DNA of 18,575 nucleotides, taken from Flavobacteriales bacterium. GTDB lineage: Bacteria > Bacteroidota > Bacteroidia > Flavobacteriales_F > PHOS-HE28. A program made the position numbers and the translations under genes. Location: NCBI GenBank assembly GCA_016718655.1, contig JADKCV010000044.1, positions 1 to 18,575 of the forward strand. The letters are read 5' to 3'. Below the pieces are notes generated by a model. That model was not told where the DNA came from, ran no database searches, and was given only the letters and a program-made list of their open reading frames with translations. Positions within the stretch are counted from its first letter, which is position 1; every line of letters begins with the position of its first letter. This document shows, piece by piece, positions 14,786 through 18,575 of this stretch.

Positions 14786-15855
14786 CGGGTGGATCGGTGG
14801 TCACGGATCAAGGCCTCACCGCCGGCTTGCACCTTCTCGTTCCGCTGCAACGCGCGACGCACTTCCTCCAACTGGAAGTAGTCATCGCCCAACAGGCCTT
14901 TCTTCTGCAGGGTGTTGATCAGGCCTCTGCGTTTGCTGTCCGTAAGCCCGATCAGTTCCACCGGTTTGTCCAGCTTCAGGCTGGCGTTCGCAAGCAGCAG
15001 GTCCAGCTGATGGTCCAGCAGCTCGGGCACCTCCTGGAAGTGCGTGTAGGAGTGCTGCACCAGGCCCTTGCTGAAGAGGAAACCGATCAGCGCGGGGTCG
15101 TTCAGATTGAACTCCACGTGCGCATGCTGCAGCTCGCCGGAAACAGCGGAGGAGTTGTTCTCCAGGATCAACACCGGCTTGCCTACGACGGTATCGCGCA
15201 GCACATACAGCCCGTCGAAGGCCGTGCTGTAGAAGGCCCGGATATCGCTGTAGGGGAAGGGCAGCACCTCCAGGCTCCGGAAACGCAGGTCGCCATGTTG
15301 TTTGCCGCTGGCGCTGATCTTCTCGCGCAGTTCGCGGTCCGCCCAGGCCATCGGTTTGTCGAAGTACGTGCGCACCAGTTCCCGCTGCTCCCGCGCTGCG
15401 GTGATCAGGTTCCCCACGGTCTTGAACTGCACCTTCACCACATCAACCATCAGCAGGTCCTGCGGCGATCGGTAGGCACTGATGTCTTGGTCCAGCGCGA
15501 ACCACAGGCCACGGTCCGCCGTGATATCCGCGATCTGTTTCGCGTACTTGTCGAACACCTGGTAATGGATGGCCCAGTCGAACGAATGGTAGGGGTAGTA
15601 CAACGAACCCTGTTGCTGGTCCGGCGTGATGATGATCGAATACGGGTTTGCGCTCCCGTGCGAGAGGTACTGCTTGTCCTGCCGCTCCTCGGCGATCTCC
15701 GGGCTCCAACCCCATCCATCGATGTGGAACTCCGTAAGCGCCGTCCGTTCCAGGCCGATATCCTCCAGACAGGCTTTGTAGCGTTCCACCAGTTCCTTGG
15801 TCGCCACGTGGAACAGGTGTCCACCGAACAGTCCGCTCTGGATCAGCTTCAGCAT
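14782..15855 (-). CDS. DUF6638-like hypothetical protein, main N-terminal part (frameshifted)
   Basis: Function unknown. The 357-residue frame begins MLKLIQSGLFGGHLFHVATK and contains FHIDGWGWSPEIAEE, SHGSANPYSIIITPDQQ, YYPYHSFDWAIHYQVFDKYA, LWFALDQDISAYRSPQDLL and GDLRFRSLEVLPFPY. These match my memory of a Bacteroidota family called DUF6638. There is no signal peptide or membrane helix, so the protein is probably cytoplasmic. The in-frame end (ALIRDHRSTR, then stop at 14782) is a frameshift; the genuine C-terminus is the fragment at 14585-14785. A promoter-like TACTTTTG with an upstream TTTG precedes it, so this is the likely first gene of a three-gene operon. The family name is from memory and unverified; the reading frame itself is not in doubt. 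Confidence 0.78.
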   Translation of the reverse strand: MLKLIQSGLFGGHLFHVATKELVERYKACLEDIGLERTALTEFHIDGWGWSPEIAEERQDKQYLSHGSANPYSIIITPDQQQGSLYYPYHSFDWAIHYQVFDKYAKQIADITADRGLWFALDQDISAYRSPQDLLMVDVVKVQFKTVGNLITAAREQRELVRTYFDKPMAWADRELREKISASGKQHGDLRFRSLEVLPFPYSDIRAFYSTAFDGLYVLRDTVVGKPVLILENNSSAVSGELQHAHVEFNLNDPALIGFLFSKGLVQHSYTHFQEVPELLDHQLDLLLANASLKLDKPVELIGLTDSKRRGLINTLQKKGLLGDDYFQLEEVRRALQRNEKVQAGGEALIRDHRSTR

Positions 15856-15905
15856 GGGCTGGGTGCCTGGAAGGTGGTAGGGCTGGGGGTGGTGTGCATT
15901 AATGC

Positions 15906-15933
15906 CAAAAGTATGGCGTGCCCCCGTCCCAAA
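15906..15933 (-). promoter_or_regulatory. Bacteroidota-type promoter of the DUF6638-like cluster
   Basis: On the minus strand this segment reads TTTG, 16 bp, then TACTTTTG (15913-15906). The latter matches TAnnTTTG exactly and the former fits the -33 TTTG/TTG element. It lies about 50 bp before the ATG at 15855, leaving a leader of roughly 40 nt. It is the best-formed promoter in the window. Confidence 0.6.
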
Positions 15934-15937
15934 TGCG

Positions 15938-16007
15938 GCCGGGGTCCGGCTTTCCGCTGCAAGTCCGCACTCGTCGTGCCTCCTCGCTTGCGGGCTTTCC
16001 GCTGCAA
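15938..16007. repeat. Structured intergenic repeat, two copies of GGCTTTCCGCTGCAA
   Basis: The 15-base word GGCTTTCCGCTGCAA occurs at 15948-15962 and again at 15993-16007, exactly 45 bp apart. A small hairpin GCCGG-GGT-CCGGC (15938-15950) overlaps the first copy. Between the copies are nested inverted repeats: GCAAG (15959-15963) with CTTGC (15987-15991), enclosing GCAC (15967-15970) with GTGC (15976-15979). It lies in the 15856-16094 gap after pnkp and just upstream of the DUF6638-like promoter. It resembles the dispersed palindromic intergenic elements of Bacteroidota genomes and may also terminate the pnkp transcript. The rest of the gap (16008-16094) shows no gene. Confidence 0.55.
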
Positions 16008-16094
16008 TCCGTCACGCAGAATCCTGCACAGTTGTGAGAATGGCATTCAAATTCAATCGATCGGCACACTCTTCAGACAGCAGTAGTTCGACGA

Positions 16095-18182
16095 TCACAA
16101 TCTTGGGTCCACCTCCTCACTTTCCAAAGCCAGTACACCGAAGACACTTTCATGCACCAAGCGCAATGGCTCCTTGCGAACGAACCGCTCAAGTGCTTCG
16201 ATGCCCAACGCGAACTCGCGAATAGCGAGCGACCGTTTGGCTGAAAGACCCCGTTCCCTCAAACGCGAAAGATTATCCGGATGATCGTAGTCAGGTCCAT
16301 AAATGATGCGCAGGTACTCGCTACCACGGCACTTCACTGCTGGTTGAAGAAGCTCGGCTTTGCCGTGCGCAATGAAGTCCAAGGGTTTTACCACCATGCC
16401 TTCACCACCGGCTGAAGTCTTCACCTCCCACCACTCAATTGCTCGTTGGGTGCTTGCATCATCGGCTGTGTCGATCACCAAGTGTTCTGTTGCCAGAAGA
16501 ATTCCAGGATCGGCTTTACAAATGGCTAGGATCGCTTCCATATGCCAAACGTGGTCCTTGTCGACATGAACAGCACCCTCGGTCGCCATTATGTGGAAAG
16601 GCGCAAGCTTGTAATCATCCAGTGAATTGACTGTCCAGCAATACTGTTCGTAAGCGGGGACAAATCGTTCTGCTGAAGCTTGGCGACCACCGTTCCTGCT
16701 GATCAGCTCATCCAGTCCTGGAATACCACGTCCACGAGCGGCTTCGATTGCTTGGCCGGCTGCACCAAGGGCATGCGTTGATGCTGCACCGACCGCCCCA
16801 TACTGATCTTTCAAAAGCGCTTGCGCCTTGGCCGACCATGGCATGAGTTCACAATCCAGACAGAACCAATCCGTGTTGAAACGGGACCATGAATCTGAAG
16901 CGGTCAAGGCCTTGGCTAGCCGTTCGATGAAGGCGTTGGCAAGAGTATCGTCGTTGAAGAATGAACGACCTGTGCGAGTGTAACACACCCCGGCACGGCC
17001 ATCCTTGGTCCCGAACCTTCTTTCCGCCGTCTCGACATCTCTACAAACGATCACGATGGCGCGGGAGCCCATGTGCTTTTCCTCGCATATCACGTGCTTG
17101 ACACCTCGCTTCGCATAGTAGCGAAGAGCTTCACGCGGGTGCTCAAGTCTCCCTTCCAATTGACTGGTCTCGCAGGGTGACATGGTCGGTGGCAGATAGA
17201 TCAACCACTTGGGGTCGATCGCGAAGCGGCTCATTACTTCAAGAGCCGCGATCGAGTTCTCTTCACGTATGGTGATGTTGTGGCGTAGACGGGTCTGAAC
17301 GATACGCTTGCCAGTCACATCCGCGATGTCGAGCACATCCACATGCTCATGCTGGAGTGCACGGTTCTGGTCCGCGTAATGACCGACAGGTCGCACCGGA
17401 ACACAATACACCTCTTTTGCTTCTACCGATACCAACTCCTCTTCTGGATACCGGAGCGCTGTCAATCTTCCTCCGAAGACGCAGCCGGTATCGATGTCTA
17501 TCGTGCGATTAAGCCATTGTGCTTCGAGGACCGGAGTATGGCCGTACACCACTTTGGATTTGCCACGGTACTCGCGGGCCCATTCGTATCGGACCGGTAA
17601 TCCGAATTCGTCCGTTTCTCCCGTCGTTTCACCATACAAACAGAATGCGCGAACAGCCCCTGATCCTCGGCCATGCATCTCCTCCTTTAACCCTGCATGT
17701 GCCACGACCAGTTTGCCATCGTCCAGAACGTAATGGCTCACCAACGAGTAGAGGAAGCGTTCCACTTCGGTGATAAACTCCGGCGGTTCGTTCTTCAGTT
17801 GCTCGAGCGTCTCTGCGAGCCCATGATTGATGGTCACATTTTTCCCCTGAAGCTTCTTATGCAGTTTCAGGTCATGGTTACCGGGAACGCAGAGTGCCGT
17901 TCCGGCATTGACCATGGACATGACCAGGCGAAGCACATCTGGTGACCGGGGTCCGCGGTCAATGAGATCCCCCACGAAGACAGCCTTTCGTCCTGTAGGC
18001 GGAATGACCGTGTAAGCATCTGCACCGTCTTTACCACGATCAACGGAATAGCCCAGTTGCGTGAACAAGGCCAGCAATTCGTCAAAGCAGCCGTGTACAT
18101 CTCCAATGATATCAAATGGGCCATGCTCGTCCTTGCTTTTGTTGTACAAGCGCTCACGGACGATCGCTATCATCGCCTTCAA
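16095..18182 (-). CDS. pnkp: Pnkp RNA-repair enzyme, phosphatase and ligase domains (frameshifted 5' side)
   Basis: Bacterial Pnkp heals and seals broken RNA: it has 5'-kinase, 2',3'-phosphatase and ATP-dependent ligase activities and normally works with the 3'-terminal 2'-O-methyltransferase Hen1. This 695-residue frame holds the last two domains. The metallophosphatase has DIIGDVHG (residues 24-31), GDLIDRGP (71-78), PGNHD (100-104), AHAGL and VYGHTP. The ligase has the nucleotidyl-acceptor motif EEKHMGSRAIV with its lysine, then DWFCLDCELMPW, GGEGMVVKP and VKCRGSEYLRIIYGPDY. All the key motifs look intact. The TTG at 18182 is only the first possible start in this frame; the kinase domain is encoded upstream in other frames. 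By hand count a few lines here are 48-55% GC, against 62-67% in sampled efflux and SLC13 lines. Confidence 0.93.
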   Translation of the reverse strand: MKAMIAIVRERLYNKSKDEHGPFDIIGDVHGCFDELLALFTQLGYSVDRGKDGADAYTVIPPTGRKAVFVGDLIDRGPRSPDVLRLVMSMVNAGTALCVPGNHDLKLHKKLQGKNVTINHGLAETLEQLKNEPPEFITEVERFLYSLVSHYVLDDGKLVVAHAGLKEEMHGRGSGAVRAFCLYGETTGETDEFGLPVRYEWAREYRGKSKVVYGHTPVLEAQWLNRTIDIDTGCVFGGRLTALRYPEEELVSVEAKEVYCVPVRPVGHYADQNRALQHEHVDVLDIADVTGKRIVQTRLRHNITIREENSIAALEVMSRFAIDPKWLIYLPPTMSPCETSQLEGRLEHPREALRYYAKRGVKHVICEEKHMGSRAIVIVCRDVETAERRFGTKDGRAGVCYTRTGRSFFNDDTLANAFIERLAKALTASDSWSRFNTDWFCLDCELMPWSAKAQALLKDQYGAVGAASTHALGAAGQAIEAARGRGIPGLDELISRNGGRQASAERFVPAYEQYCWTVNSLDDYKLAPFHIMATEGAVHVDKDHVWHMEAILAICKADPGILLATEHLVIDTADDASTQRAIEWWEVKTSAGGEGMVVKPLDFIAHGKAELLQPAVKCRGSEYLRIIYGPDYDHPDNLSRLRERGLSAKRSLAIREFALGIEALERFVRKEPLRLVHESVFGVLALESEEVDPRL

Positions 18183-18325
18183 CCTCCTCCACGGACCTCA
18201 GTACTTCGGACAGTTTATTGGAACCCTTCGACGCCAAGCCACGCATGGATTGTGTAGTTGATGGCGTTGTTGTCTGAGCACGTGTGTCCCAAATATCCGG
18301 TCAGTCTTGTTGAGTTGGCTCCACT
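18183..18325 (-). pseudogene. pnkp: Broken kinase-phosphatase junction of pnkp
   Basis: This stretch should encode the end of the kinase domain but is split over several frames. After LDLPEKL a TAA (18328-18326) closes the first frame. One frame over, at about 18326-18252, comes NKTDRIFGTHVLRQQRHQL, the conserved DRxFGxHVxRQQ segment of Pnkp kinases. Another frame over, from 18249, comes SMRGLASKG ... SEVLRSVEEVE, the expected SxRGL...LxSxEEV stretch. The frame then returns to AMIAIVRERLYNKSKDEHGPFD if one G is removed from gaaggcg near 18181. At least three shifts are needed, and the first 30 bp (ERN motif region) probably hide more. This is either sequencing error or a genuinely inactivated gene. 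Confidence 0.75.
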
Positions 18326-18575
18326 TTAGAGCTTCTCCGGAAGATCCAGTACGATCGCGACCGGCAGGCAGTGATATTCACGGGCTAGGGCTACAAGTCC
18401 CTTCCGCGAACTCTCCTGCACATTCGTCGCATCGATGACCGTGAGCAGGCCGCGACGCAGACGAATACCAACCAAGTGCTTCAGTAGATCGAAGGCATCG
18501 TTCGTTGCAGCTTGGTCGTTCTCATCATCGGATACGAGCGCCCGGCATTCATCGGAAGACACGATCTCCGTCCGC
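18326..18575 (-). CDS. pnkp: Pnkp RNA-repair enzyme, kinase-domain fragment (partial at window edge)
   Basis: This is part of the N-terminal P-loop 5'-OH polynucleotide kinase domain. The minus-strand frame is open from the right edge and reads TEIVSSDECRALVSDDENDQ, then AATNDAFDLLKHLVGIRLRR, GLLTVIDATNVQ and AREYHCLPVAIVLDLPEKL. SSDxxRALVSDDEN and VDATNVQ-type segments are diagnostic of bacterial Pnkp kinases. The Walker A motif and true start lie beyond 18575. The GTG at 18562 is internal (the valine of TEIVSSD), not the start. The stop at 18326 interrupts the domain just before the conserved ERN/DRxFG region, which is present in shifted frames immediately downstream. Confidence 0.88.
   Translation of the reverse strand, partial: RTEIVSSDECRALVSDDENDQAATNDAFDLLKHLVGIRLRRGLLTVIDATNVQESSRKGLVALAREYHCLPVAIVLDLPEKL

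Noticed and set aside
15938..16020. A small CRISPR array
   Set aside because: There are only two copies of a 15-base word, with palindromic spacer sequence and no cas genes; it fits an intergenic palindromic element better.
14797..16086. 429-residue plus-strand frame opposite the DUF6638-like gene
   Set aside because: The minus-strand protein carries conserved-looking motifs and a promoter. The plus frame is a Val/Gln/His-rich antisense artefact that runs into the intergenic repeat.

Overview
The window reads as chromosomal DNA of a high-GC member of the Bacteroidota, probably the Flavobacteriales lineage. The signs are a TonB-dependent receptor with an N-terminal carboxypeptidase-regulatory-like domain, Bacteroidota-type promoter motifs (TAnnTTTG), almost no Shine-Dalgarno sequences, and a protein resembling the Bacteroidota family DUF6638. 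No rRNA, tRNA, CRISPR array, insertion sequence or prophage was seen.

Layout. (1) Positions 1-979, minus strand: the 5' part of asnS (asparaginyl-tRNA synthetase, running off the left edge), preceded by a small hypothetical protein. (2) 1138 to about 7986, plus strand: a tightly packed efflux operon consisting of a TetR regulator, a TolC-type outer-membrane channel, an HlyD/AcrA-type lipoprotein adaptor and an RND permease. The adaptor and permease genes are broken by single-base frameshifts. A strong hairpin at 8005-8032 follows. (3) 8122-12389, plus strand: a TonB-dependent receptor, a TMEM220-like membrane protein translationally coupled to it, and an SLC13/DASS-type transporter. (4) 12428-15855, minus strand: a compact three-gene cluster of unknown function, made of a DUF6638-like protein, a small membrane protein and a 537-residue membrane protein. 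The first two are frameshifted. (5) 15856-16094: a structured intergenic region with direct repeats. (6) 16095-18575, minus strand: most of a bacterial Pnkp (polynucleotide kinase - phosphatase - ligase) RNA-repair gene. It has several frameshifts between the kinase and phosphatase domains, and its start lies beyond the right edge.

How the genes work together. TetR, TolC, HlyD and RND should form one self-regulated tripartite export pump. The TonB receptor and the SLC13 carrier are uptake genes, but their substrates cannot be read from sequence. Pnkp heals and seals broken RNA, normally with the 3'-end methyltransferase Hen1; no hen1 is present in this window.

The most important caveat is that five genes carry single-base frameshifts, several of them at short homopolymers. 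Two reconstructed genes (the adaptor and the permease) restore well-conserved proteins once one base is added at each break. This looks more like sequencing or assembly error than gene decay. No clearly new system is proven. The best candidates for a second look are the 12.4-15.9 kb cluster and the Pnkp locus.
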